Assembly (NCBI RefSeq): GCF_000317535.1
Contig: NC_019757.1
Location: 3,747,501 to 3,811,500, forward strand
Source: Cylindrospermum stagnale PCC 7417
GTDB taxonomy: Bacteria > Cyanobacteriota > Cyanobacteriia > Cyanobacteriales > Nostocaceae
Length of the DNA stretch: 64,000 bases
Reading direction: 5' to 3'
Shown: piece after piece, positions 1 through 8,951 of the stretch
Numbering within the stretch: position 1 is the first letter of the stretch
Layout of the letters: the number at the start of each line of letters is the position of its first letter
The notes under the pieces: model-generated
The model's database searches: none
Told to the model about the DNA's origin: nothing
Seen by the model: the letters and a program-made list of their open reading frames with translations, nothing else
Program-made: the position numbers and the translations under genes

Positions 1-2
1 AA

Positions 3-1028
3 ATTTGCCAGCAGGAAATAGCCTTTTTGCTGGCAGATTATTGCGAATATGGAATAGAAATGATGATTGTTTCTGTACAAAGTAACCTGAAAGTGTTAGC
101 TTCAAAACTTGGTTCTGAGGTAATTTCCGGCGAAACTTTCTCTAATATTGATACTTTAGTTCAAACTCTTCCTCCCATTGGTAATGCAATTTTAGAATGT
201 CGTTTGGTTGCAAACCAACCTCAAGTAGATTTTTCCACGATGATTTTTAATCCTGATGTCCATCTACCTCAGCATTTCCTGAGCCATCCTGTCTGGAAGC
301 GATTTCAGGATATATGTCAGGAGTGGGATACAGCTAATTCTGTCCTAAATCAGAGATTGATGGAAATATGTCTGGAATTTGATGTAGATAATAACGTTGC
401 GAATGTACCAATCCCCGGACTATTTCTATTATTAAACCTCGTGGTTAATTGGAATCCTCAATTGTTGTTAAAAATAGCGCAGCATTTGCTTGGTAAACCA
501 CAAATTACGCCTTCAATATCCCAGAATATAAAAACTTGTTTCGATACTTTACCTGAAGGTGCAAACATAATTTCTGTAGCGGCGATGTTGTCGCGTTGTC
601 ATGACCTTTTAAGGTTAAATGTTAGTGGGTTAGCACCTCATCAAATTAGTCATTATTTAGCTAATGTTGGTTGGATGGGTTCGGTTGATGAACTAGATCA
701 AGTTATTAAGAATATTTCGTCTTTTACAGATAATATTGTTCTGAGTTTCGATGTCGGCGATCGCGTCTTACCAAGAATCGGTTTAGAATGCTATCTTTTA
801 GGTCTACCACAACATAATAAACGTTGGTACTCCTTCTATGATTACCTAATTAGCCAAGGTTTATGCAGTCCTGATAAAAGTAAAGCGGTTCTGGCTTGGC
901 CAGAGTTTTCAAAACAAGATAAATCTGCTAATTACACACTCTGCACCAAAATTGTTTACCAGCCAGGATTACCTTTAGAAGCTAAAGCATATATGGGATT
1001 TTGGCCTTATGGGGGTGTAGTGGTATAG
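3..1028 (+). CDS. Unknown protein upstream of lanM, 5' end uncertain
   Basis: I do not recognise this family. The frame is open to the left edge of the window, so the gene may begin outside it. Inside the window the candidate starts are TTG at 27 and tandem ATGs at 60 and 63; a weak GGAA lies just before the ATGs. The protein looks soluble, with no signal peptide or long hydrophobic helix. The C-terminal third carries a segment rich in aromatic residues (WYSFYDYL) followed by LAWPEFS. It lies 153 bp upstream of lanM on the same strand, so a role in the lanthipeptide locus (accessory or modification protein) is inferred from position only. Coding is convincing; function is open. Confidence 0.7.
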   Translation: MCQQEIAFLLADYCEYGIEMMIVSVQSNLKVLASKLGSEVISGETFSNIDTLVQTLPPIGNAILECRLVANQPQVDFSTMIFNPDVHLPQHFLSHPVWKRFQDICQEWDTANSVLNQRLMEICLEFDVDNNVANVPIPGLFLLLNLVVNWNPQLLLKIAQHLLGKPQITPSISQNIKTCFDTLPEGANIISVAAMLSRCHDLLRLNVSGLAPHQISHYLANVGWMGSVDELDQVIKNISSFTDNIVLSFDVGDRVLPRIGLECYLLGLPQHNKRWYSFYDYLISQGLCSPDKSKAVLAWPEFSKQDKSANYTLCTKIVYQPGLPLEAKAYMGFWPYGGVVV

Positions 1029-1181
1029 GTGAAAAAATAAAAAACTATTAACCTTGCTCATTGTTTTATCACTTAATACTGATCACTGGCTCAACGCCTT
1101 GCTACTGCTAACAGCACTCACCACTGATTCTAAATACAAATCTATTTTGAAACCAAAATACCACTTTGGAGGAGTTTTACC

Positions 1182-4100
1182 ATGCTTGATAATTTAGCTT
1201 TAACTGAATTGGCTTGTCGCGCTAGCAATTTATCTGAGCGTTTAACAATCACTAACAATTTAGCTTTTGGTAATATTTTAGAAGATTGTACAAATCAGCT
1301 AACACCATTAGATAGCTGGGCAATTAAGAAAATATCTGGAAAGTTAGCAGCTACGCAAGTTAAACAGCAGATATATCAACAATTAGCTACGAGAATACCT
1401 ACCAAGAGCAACTTAGAAAAACTACTCATAGACTATAAACTATATGAACTGAATTTAGCGAATTTTTCAATGTCAGAAAGGGCAGAGTTTACCCAACCTC
1501 ATGCTACATGGTTACAAGTTTATGCAGAGGCGTTAGCTAGCCTAGATTTATCTGCAACTGATTTTGCTAATAGTGCTTGGTATAATCCAGATATTTACTA
1601 CCGACGTTTTGCTAAAGTTTGTGAGCCGTTTTTACGTTGGTTGCAACAAAGTCTAGAACCAATTGCTCAAGCCAATCACATAATTAATCCACAGGTAATA
1701 ACTGATATTCAACTAGATTTACTCTATCGTTTTGAAAGAGCTTTGGCTCATGCTTTAGAAGCTGATATTAATTTGTACTGTCACCAATACAATATCGATA
1801 AATCAACTGAAGCTCAGGCTTATATTGATTATATAGATATTACGTTTAATGGTGAACAAAGTTATCACAGTTTTTATTGTAAGTTTCCTGTGTTGGCTCG
1901 GCAATTAACCCAAGTTACTTATTTTTTAAGCAAAATTGGGGAAGAATTAATCCAGCGCTTGAGTAGCGATCGCAGTGAAATTAGTGCTACTTTCTTTAAT
2001 GGCACTCCCATACAGCAAATTATGGGTTTTGCTATGGGTAATTCTGATGCCCATGCTGGTGGTCACACTGTAGTTATGGTAGATTTAGCATTGGCTAATG
2101 GTCAATCAGAAACTATTGTTTACAAACCACGCTGTATTAAATCAGAAGCAGCAATGCAAGGTTTATTGGCAACTTTAACTGAAGAAAAAGTCGTCAGGTT
2201 TGGTAATTATCGCCTGTTGTGTAAATCAGATTATGGTTATGCAGAATTTTTGAAAGTGCAGAACCATACCGATAGCCAGGAAGTTGTGGAAACTTTTTAT
2301 CAGCAACTCGGTGGTTATTTAGCTATCTTCCACATTTTGGGCGGTAGTGACTTGCATTTTGAAAATATTTTGGTTTCTAATTGCAATGCTTTTATCTGTG
2401 ACTGCGAAATGGCTTTAGAAGTAGTACCACGCCGGATGACAAAATCACCAGATACGATGTTTGATTCTGTATTTAGCACGGGGATGCTAGATTGGCCACT
2501 ACCTAATAATACTCCAGAGGCGGAAGGGCGCATTAGCTTAAGTGGTTATGGTGGCGGTGAGTCTTACAAAGTACCTTTTGCTATTGCCCAAATTAACAAC
2601 CGGATGTCCTTGGCTTTAGCGGTGGAACATGAAGTTGGAGTGGAGGTGAAAGTAAAAGGGAAAAATCGGATATATTACCAAGGTCAGATAGTACATCCAC
2701 ACGCTTATAAAGAGAGCATTGTGGACGGATTTAACCAAGTTTATCGCTGGGTACTGCAAAATCGTACCAAAGCGATCGCTCTATTGGAAAAATTATTTGC
2801 AGATTCTGCGGTGCGTTTTGTCAACCGCGCTACGCAACTTTACGTACATATCCTGAATTCTGCACGCCATCCTAAATGTTTGGCTGAACCTCTAGAAGTT
2901 GATTTGGTTTATCACAGTTTAATCGAGCGTCCCCGGATGTGGGATGATGCAGGTAAGCTGGCGGAGTTAGAAATTCAAGCTTTATGGCAATTAGACATTC
3001 CCATTTTTACTACTAAAGCCGATAGCAAAGAACTGATTTTCAACTATCAGCAGCAGTTATCTGATTCTTTAGCAGTTTCCCCACTAGAAAACGCCATCGC
3101 TAGGATTAACAGGTTATCAGAAGATAGCCAAATGCGGCAGAATCAATATATTTACACCAGCTTGTCTACTGGAGAGATTAACAACCAACACTTTATTGAT
3201 TCGGCGGTAAATTACGCCTATGAGATAGGGAGAGAGTTGTGTAGACTCAAACAAGATACCTCAGCCGCCGCACCGTGGAAAACTATTGATTTCTCTGCTA
3301 CAGGTAAAAAGTTAGTTGATATTGGTTCATCACTTTATAATGGTTCTGCTGGTATTGCATTGTACTTAGCTTATCTGGATGCTATCCGACCACACCCAGA
3401 ATTTCGCCTAGCCGCAGAACAAGCTTTAGATCATGCTATCAAAGAAGGCGATGGGCTACGCCCCACCGTAGGTGATCGGGAGATGATCGGAGCTTATCAA
3501 GAGAAAACTGGGTTAATCTACACGCTGACACATTTAGCTCAATTATGGCAGCAACCACAACTTTTAGAATTAGCTGATGAATTGTGTGATGAAATCTATC
3601 CTCTCATTAGTCAAGATACTTATTACGACATGATTAATGGGGTGTCTGGGGTAATTCCTGTAATGTTGGGACTAGCTGAGGCGAATTCCCATTCTAACAA
3701 AGCCATGCGGTGTGCGATCGCCAGTGCTGAACACCTGTTGCAAAACGCTGTTCAAGTCGGTGATACCTTGGCTTGGCCTTATAACCCAGAATCAGCACGA
3801 GGATATTTCACAGGCTTTGCTCATGGTAATGCAGGTATGGGTTGGGCATTAATTCGTTTAGGTGCATACACCAACGAATCCAAATATATCACAGCCGGTT
3901 TGCAAGCCTTTGCTTACGAAGCCACCCAATTCGACACCACAGAAGGTAACTGGTATGATTTACGCACGTCCGTAATGACGAAACAAGCACCGGGCCCGAA
4001 GTTTGGTTATTTTTGGTGTAATGGAGCAGCTGGTATTGGCCTAAGTCGCATTGATAGTTGGGCAATATTGGGTAAAACTGACTCTAATATTTTAGGAGAA

Positions 4101-4478
4101 GCACACAAAGCCTTAGATATTACGCTCCGCAGCTTTAACCGTTTAACTGATGATTCCCTTTGTCATGGTAAGTCAGGGAACTCAGAGTTATTATTACGGT
4201 TTGCATTACTCAAAAATGAACCATATCTGCAAATGGAAGCTAACGTCCAAGCTACAGCACAATGGCGTAACTTTGAACACGCACATCGTTGGACTTGCGG
4301 TGCTGGTGGTAGCGATATCTTACCTGATTTAATGACTGGGTTATCAGGTATTGGGATGCACTTCTTACGCCTAGCTTATCCTCAGCGTGTTCCTTCTCCG
4401 TTACTGCTGGATACTCCACCGCAGCAGGTAGTTGCTTCAGAATTTGATGAGCAAAGGGAATTAGTCGCTTACTCCTAA
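1182..4478 (+). CDS. lanM: Class II lanthipeptide synthetase LanM
   Basis: Bifunctional enzyme that dehydrates Ser/Thr of a precursor peptide and cyclises the products with Cys to lanthionine rings; cytoplasmic. The N-terminal DUF4135 dehydratase half shows NSDAHAGGH near residue 286, GGSDLHFENIL near 386 and CDCEMAL near 406. The LanC-like cyclase half starts near residue 700, with GFAHGNAG near 876 and the zinc ligands in WCNGAAG near 944 and CHGKSG near 993. The CHG motif is the usual LanM zinc site, not the CCG form of the promiscuous ProcM group. Length 1098 aa is normal. The ATG follows a strong GGAGGAG 8 nt upstream. A 32-bp GC-rich dispersed repeat sits in frame at 3447-3478 (residues about 756-766). 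No NHLP/Nif11-type precursor is visible nearby. Confidence 0.93.
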   Translation: MLDNLALTELACRASNLSERLTITNNLAFGNILEDCTNQLTPLDSWAIKKISGKLAATQVKQQIYQQLATRIPTKSNLEKLLIDYKLYELNLANFSMSERAEFTQPHATWLQVYAEALASLDLSATDFANSAWYNPDIYYRRFAKVCEPFLRWLQQSLEPIAQANHIINPQVITDIQLDLLYRFERALAHALEADINLYCHQYNIDKSTEAQAYIDYIDITFNGEQSYHSFYCKFPVLARQLTQVTYFLSKIGEELIQRLSSDRSEISATFFNGTPIQQIMGFAMGNSDAHAGGHTVVMVDLALANGQSETIVYKPRCIKSEAAMQGLLATLTEEKVVRFGNYRLLCKSDYGYAEFLKVQNHTDSQEVVETFYQQLGGYLAIFHILGGSDLHFENILVSNCNAFICDCEMALEVVPRRMTKSPDTMFDSVFSTGMLDWPLPNNTPEAEGRISLSGYGGGESYKVPFAIAQINNRMSLALAVEHEVGVEVKVKGKNRIYYQGQIVHPHAYKESIVDGFNQVYRWVLQNRTKAIALLEKLFADSAVRFVNRATQLYVHILNSARHPKCLAEPLEVDLVYHSLIERPRMWDDAGKLAELEIQALWQLDIPIFTTKADSKELIFNYQQQLSDSLAVSPLENAIARINRLSEDSQMRQNQYIYTSLSTGEINNQHFIDSAVNYAYEIGRELCRLKQDTSAAAPWKTIDFSATGKKLVDIGSSLYNGSAGIALYLAYLDAIRPHPEFRLAAEQALDHAIKEGDGLRPTVGDREMIGAYQEKTGLIYTLTHLAQLWQQPQLLELADELCDEIYPLISQDTYYDMINGVSGVIPVMLGLAEANSHSNKAMRCAIASAEHLLQNAVQVGDTLAWPYNPESARGYFTGFAHGNAGMGWALIRLGAYTNESKYITAGLQAFAYEATQFDTTEGNWYDLRTSVMTKQAPGPKFGYFWCNGAAGIGLSRIDSWAILGKTDSNILGEAHKALDITLRSFNRLTDDSLCHGKSGNSELLLRFALLKNEPYLQMEANVQATAQWRNFEHAHRWTCGAGGSDILPDLMTGLSGIGMHFLRLAYPQRVPSPLLLDTPPQQVVASEFDEQRELVAYS

Positions 4479-4488
4479 ACTAGTTTGT

Positions 4489-4522
4489 GTTCGTAGTCAG
4501 GACTAAAGTCCTGACTACGAAC
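4489..4522. repeat. Perfect 34-bp palindrome between lanM and the ABC gene
   Basis: Two 16-bp arms (GTTCGTAGTCAGGACT and its exact complement) flank an AA loop, 11 bp after the lanM stop and 27 bp before the ABC start. It has no T-run, so it is a poor terminator. It resembles the dispersed hairpins seen between Nostocales genes. In RNA it could attenuate or protect the lanM-ABC transcript (inference). Confidence 0.85.
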
Positions 4523-4548
4523 TATCAGATATTCAATAAATTTAGACA

Positions 4549-6510
4549 ATGGACAAGATAAAATCTCGATTTTGGCAGCAATTTTTAACAGTCGCACAAC
4601 CTTACTGGTTTCCTCTTAATGCTGGTAGTAAATCTTTTTTAATGCTGGTGTTCCTGTTAGTAGTGTTTGTATTTGGGGCGTTTTTTGGATCTATAGGAGC
4701 ATTCGGTTTAATTGGTGAACAATATTTTCCTCAACTTTTAAACAATCTCGCGCCTGGGTTACCAGAATTTATTCACCAAAATATTAACTCTCCTGTCATT
4801 CATCTTGTTAGATTAGCTTGTCTTATTCCCCTCATCGTCTTTGCCTATTATTGGAAATATCTAAAATATCATTGGCGGGCGTGGTCAATGTTAGCTGGAC
4901 TGCTATTGATTATTTCATATGTGAGTGCCATTAACGTAGTTGGAAGCTATGTTGGACGTGATTTAGTAACTGCGATCGCCAATAAAAATTCACCTGAATA
5001 TTTTCGGTTATTATTCATCTACGCTGGTGTTTTGATTGTCACTACAGTTATTGTAGTTATTTCCCAATATTTCAGGAAGAAGTTAGCTATACATTGGCTC
5101 AACCGGTTGACTAATTACTTTCTTCAAAAATATTTTCAAAAGCGAGCCTATTATTACATTAACTCTAACCCCGATATAGATAACCCAGACCAACGCATTT
5201 CTTTAGAAATTGGCTCTTTTACCCAAAACTGTATTAACTTATTTTTAACTGTTCTCAATCAAATTATTGATTTAATAGCTTTTTGTGGGATTCTTTGGTC
5301 TATTTCTAAATTACTGGTAGGGATTTTAATTGTTTACTCGATTGTTGGTAATGTTGTTACTGCAATTTTTAGTCAAAAATTAATTATCCTCAATTATGAC
5401 CAACTAAAATGTGAGGCTAATTTCCGTTACGGCTTAGTTCATGTCCGCAATAATGCCGAATCCATCGCTTTTTATAGTGGTGAACAGCAAGAAGCTAGCC
5501 AAGTTAAACAGCGATTTAATCATGCTATGCAAAACACTAATCACATGATTAAATGGCAGCGTAACATGGAGTTTTTTACCACTGGATACCGATATTTAAT
5601 TATGATTATTCCGTATTTAGTCGTTGCACCTTTATATTTAGACGGCAAAATCGAACTGGGTGTGATTACTCAAGCTACTATTGCTTGTAATCAGGTGTTA
5701 GGTGCGCTATCAGTTATTGTCAGTAAATTTGAAAGTTTAAGTGCTTTTGCAGCAGTAATTAATCGTTTAGGTAGCTTCTCTCAAGCTTTAGATGCACCAC
5801 AAGCGCAAATTAACTTTGAATCAACCATTGAATTCGTCACTGACAATCATTTAGAATTTCAAAATATCACCTTACAAACTCCCAATTACGAACGCACCTT
5901 AGTCAAAGATTTATCAGTAGTGGTCGCCGATGGTGAGAGTATGTTAATTATGGGGAATAGTGGCTGTGGTAAAAGTTCCTTACTGCGTTCTTTAGCTGGG
6001 TTATGGAATGCAGGGACAGGTAAGATTTACCGTCCTGATTTAGCAGAAATAATGTTTTTACCTCAACGTCCTTACATGATTTTGGGAACGCTACGCGATC
6101 AATTACTTTATCCTCGAAGCATTCATAATTTCACAGATGCAGAACTCAATAAAGCCTTAGAAAAAGTCAATTTAGCAGAATTACCTGATAGAATCGGCGG
6201 TTGGGATGTACAACTAGATTGGGATAATGTTTTATCTTTAGGTGAACAACAACGTATTGCCTTTGCGCGACTGTTATTAATGCGTCCCCGTTATGTAATT
6301 TTAGATGAAGCCACAAGTGCTTTAGATATGAAAAACGAGGAGCAGCTTTATCAAGAATTACAACAAATGCACACGACATTTATTAGTGTGGGACATCGCT
6401 CTAGTTTGATGAAATATCACAAATTATTGTTAGAATTACGAGGCGATTCCACTTGGCAGCTTTTACCCACGCAGAAAAATCAAAGCCTGCTGGTAGGATC
6501 TGGGGATTAA
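4549..6510 (+). CDS. SbmA/YddA-type ABC transporter, fused permease and ATPase
   Basis: Full half-transporter: an N-terminal membrane domain of the ABC_membrane_2 (SbmA/BacA/ABCD) type, with hydrophobic helices around residues 28-50, 80-100, 115-135, 155-175, 235-265 and 350-375, followed by an ATPase. The ATPase has Walker A GNSGCGKSS near residue 469, the signature LSLGEQQR near 562 and Walker B VILDEATSALD near 583. It lies 70 bp after lanM, which suggests export of the lanthipeptide. Unlike classical LanT there is no N-terminal C39 peptidase, so leader removal would need another protease. The substrate is inferred from the neighbour only; proteins of this family also move antimicrobial peptides and cobalamin. 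Confidence 0.88.
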   Translation: MDKIKSRFWQQFLTVAQPYWFPLNAGSKSFLMLVFLLVVFVFGAFFGSIGAFGLIGEQYFPQLLNNLAPGLPEFIHQNINSPVIHLVRLACLIPLIVFAYYWKYLKYHWRAWSMLAGLLLIISYVSAINVVGSYVGRDLVTAIANKNSPEYFRLLFIYAGVLIVTTVIVVISQYFRKKLAIHWLNRLTNYFLQKYFQKRAYYYINSNPDIDNPDQRISLEIGSFTQNCINLFLTVLNQIIDLIAFCGILWSISKLLVGILIVYSIVGNVVTAIFSQKLIILNYDQLKCEANFRYGLVHVRNNAESIAFYSGEQQEASQVKQRFNHAMQNTNHMIKWQRNMEFFTTGYRYLIMIIPYLVVAPLYLDGKIELGVITQATIACNQVLGALSVIVSKFESLSAFAAVINRLGSFSQALDAPQAQINFESTIEFVTDNHLEFQNITLQTPNYERTLVKDLSVVVADGESMLIMGNSGCGKSSLLRSLAGLWNAGTGKIYRPDLAEIMFLPQRPYMILGTLRDQLLYPRSIHNFTDAELNKALEKVNLAELPDRIGGWDVQLDWDNVLSLGEQQRIAFARLLLMRPRYVILDEATSALDMKNEEQLYQELQQMHTTFISVGHRSSLMKYHKLLLELRGDSTWQLLPTQKNQSLLVGSGD

Positions 6511-6722
6511 TCTCAGATGTTTAGGGATTTCCAAGAAATAAATTATCCAAATAAACGTAGACCAAAAGTCGTGCTTTAGGCTAACGCAGAGACATAAAGA
6601 ACACTGAGGGAGGAGAAATAGAGAGGATTTTTGCGTCAGTTTTGGGATATTTTTTGATTTGGAAGTCCCTTACTGGGATAATTTATGAGTATTTGATGCT
6701 GGAGCGATCGCTAAAATCCATT
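6511..6722. other. Spacer between convergent genes
   Basis: A 212-bp spacer between the plus-strand ABC gene and the minus-strand signalling operon. It contains a dispersed CTAACGCAGAG-type motif and one HIP1 site near 6705. I see no gene and no convincing terminator. Confidence 0.5.
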
Positions 6723-8102
6723 CTAGGCTGAGTACTCTTTAAGACGTGGTAGCAACCCAAACAGACTCAAAAGAGCGATCGCACTTAGGGCTACTGGAGT
6801 AATCATCTCAAAACCATATACATCTTGGAAGCCTTGCTTAATCGCCTTGTCGAAAGCGTCCTGATTGATGTCGAAAGCCTTTTGATTAGCGTTTCTGAAC
6901 TCATCAAAGGCCCAGTTTGATTCTCCTGGCTTCATACCTAAGCATAAAGCGATCGCTTCTTGATGTTTGCCACTGCGCTCTAATTGGCGGATTTGCCCAT
7001 CAATGGCTACATATTTGCCCAACGTCAAGAGGTTCTCTACCATAGCTTTTTGCTCACCGTCAAAGGTGACATTGTTCAGTTCCTCAGCTAGATAACCTTT
7101 GAACCCATCTACCTTTTTACCTTGGGCGCTATAGGCTGCGGCAATTGACTCAAAAGTTTGTCCATTAGGCAGTTGGGCGATTTGGGTAATATTTTTAATA
7201 AAAGCTTGTTCGTGGTTTCTGGAAAAAGCTGAGTCTAGTAAATAGCGGCTTTCAGTAGTATTAGCGATATAGGCAGCGGCTCTGGCTTGGCGCAATGAAT
7301 GCATAGAAGTGAAAGCATCCTCCTTCGCAACCCGCAAATTTTGGGAAGCTGAGAGCAACGCCCCTCCTGTATAATATAAAAAGATAATGGCGATCGCAGT
7401 TGCCCCCAACAACCCCGGATTTAAGGTGCGGCGCATCCGCAGACTGAGAAATATTTGCAACCCCACCAAAACGTTGATTAATGCCACACCAGAAACAAAA
7501 ATCAACATTAAAGATTTACTAGCAGCCAACTTTTGCTCGGCGTAGGTATCCTCTAAAGCTTGCAGGTTAATCTTGTCCAACTCATCCGATGCCGGCAACA
7601 ATGTCTTATCCATGATTTCCCCAGCGGCTCGGTAAGCAAATAGCATGGCATTAGTCTCACCCCTAGCGTGGAAGTCCCGCGCCTGCTGGATTTTAGCGAT
7701 GTAGTCCCCTAGCCCCAGTTGCATAGTCTCAATCGCTTTTCGCTCTTTATCCCCATAGCTGATATTCTCCGCAGCAGTCACCAGCCTTTCAGCCACTGCT
7801 TCATATCGCTCTCGATAACCCTTAGCGGCTTCTTGGTTTTGTCCAGGGGGAACTAGTAGTTCATTAGCGGCATTGGCATCCATACCTGCAAGGGCATCTT
7901 TGAGGCGTTGAGCAGTAACGATACTTGGAGTTGCATCATTACCAACTGTTTTGATAGCGTGTCTCTGCTTTTGAACTCCGCTAATTGTCGTAACTAGCAA
8001 TAGTAAACTTGCTGCCCAAGTGAGGTATAAACCACCCTTGAGCAGTTGCGGGGTTGTGAGGTTGCTAACTGCCTTATTTGAGAAGGTGATAATCTGACTC
8101 AT
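6723..8102 (-). CDS. Four-TM sensor-like membrane protein with GlnX-like layout
   Basis: 459 aa. TM1 is at about residues 24-42, TM2 near 197-218, TM3 near 228-250 and TM4 near 434-452. Two largely helical, polar regions (about 150 and 180 residues) lie between TM1 and TM2 and between TM3 and TM4 and would both face the periplasm. This is the architecture of mycobacterial GlnX, the membrane partner of kinase PknG, and a PknG homologue lies in the same operon. It also recalls four-helix-bundle chemoreceptor sensor regions, but there is no HAMP, methylation or kinase domain. It is the last gene of the operon, 12 bp after the FHA gene. Proposed role: passing a periplasmic signal to the kinase (inference). 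No GlnH-like binding lipoprotein is visible in the window. Confidence 0.75.
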   Translation of the reverse strand: MSQIITFSNKAVSNLTTPQLLKGGLYLTWAASLLLLVTTISGVQKQRHAIKTVGNDATPSIVTAQRLKDALAGMDANAANELLVPPGQNQEAAKGYRERYEAVAERLVTAAENISYGDKERKAIETMQLGLGDYIAKIQQARDFHARGETNAMLFAYRAAGEIMDKTLLPASDELDKINLQALEDTYAEQKLAASKSLMLIFVSGVALINVLVGLQIFLSLRMRRTLNPGLLGATAIAIIFLYYTGGALLSASQNLRVAKEDAFTSMHSLRQARAAAYIANTTESRYLLDSAFSRNHEQAFIKNITQIAQLPNGQTFESIAAAYSAQGKKVDGFKGYLAEELNNVTFDGEQKAMVENLLTLGKYVAIDGQIRQLERSGKHQEAIALCLGMKPGESNWAFDEFRNANQKAFDINQDAFDKAIKQGFQDVYGFEMITPVALSAIALLSLFGLLPRLKEYSA

Positions 8103-8114
8103 ATTTTTGCTACT

Positions 8115-8783
8115 TTAGGATAATTGGCGGATAGCTTGAACAATGATTCGAGTCCAGTGCCCTAGGGTAAATTCGTCACCGTCTTGCAGTGGTACATCCG
8201 TCATTGGTTCTAATTCCACGCCCTTGAATTGTGTACCGTTAGAAGAGCCAATATCGCGCAGAGTTAACCCCCCGTCTGCTTGCAAGTTTAATACAGCATG
8301 GCGGTGGGATACAGCACCATCAAAATCTAGGGCAATTTCTGGGTTAACTGCCCGGACTTGGCTATTGCGCCCAATCAAGTTAGTTTCCTTATTGAGGCGA
8401 AATGCGATCGCTTCTTGATTGATTGGTGGTTCTGGGCTGTTGGGATGACGCAGAGATGAATCTATTTTCACCACAACCTCCCAGCCAACTATCGGAGATT
8501 TTCCCTGCTGCTCTACAAATTGCACGGGGGGAGAACTAATGGTAATCGGAACTTCGCCATGTGCTCCGCTGACAAAGTTGTAACCGCAAATCTCACAAAA
8601 ATCTCCAGTATCAGGCTCACGGGGAGCGCTGCAAGCTGGGCAGATTTCTGGCGTTACTTTTGAGGCGATGGCATTTTTAGCTAACTCTAGTAGTTCAGGT
8701 ATCCCCTGAATTTTGGCGCCGCACTCTGAACAAAAATCCGATTCTGTTGATTTGTGTCCTTTAGGACATCTGTATGTAGACAT
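8115..8783 (-). CDS. Zinc-ribbon FHA-domain protein
   Basis: Phosphothreonine-binding FHA domain at the C terminus: LIGRNSQV, then SHRHAVL and DIGSSNGTQF, which are the conserved Arg, Ser-x-x-His and Asn-Gly positions. The N terminus has CPKGHKS...FCSECG and, further on, CPACS...FCEICG, giving two zinc-ribbon-like Cys clusters. I place the start at the ATG at 8783 because GGAAG lies just upstream; a TTG four codons earlier is less likely. Next to a PknG-type kinase, an FHA protein recalls GarA/OdhI, the FHA substrate of actinobacterial PknG. The N-terminal ETTS phosphosite of GarA is not present, so substrate status is inference. Confidence 0.88.
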   Translation of the reverse strand: MSTYRCPKGHKSTESDFCSECGAKIQGIPELLELAKNAIASKVTPEICPACSAPREPDTGDFCEICGYNFVSGAHGEVPITISSPPVQFVEQQGKSPIVGWEVVVKIDSSLRHPNSPEPPINQEAIAFRLNKETNLIGRNSQVRAVNPEIALDFDGAVSHRHAVLNLQADGGLTLRDIGSSNGTQFKGVELEPMTDVPLQDGDEFTLGHWTRIIVQAIRQLS

Positions 8784-8951
8784 AGTTACTTCCAAATCAA
8801 AATTCCAAAATAATTAAATAATTTTAAATTCAGAAATTTTGAATTAATCGTTTGGATTGGAGCCATGCGTGGGAGCAACTAAATTTTTTTTGGTGATTCT
8901 TCATTTTGAATTTTGCATGAAAGAATTTTGAATTCCCCCAAAGGGGGTTGA

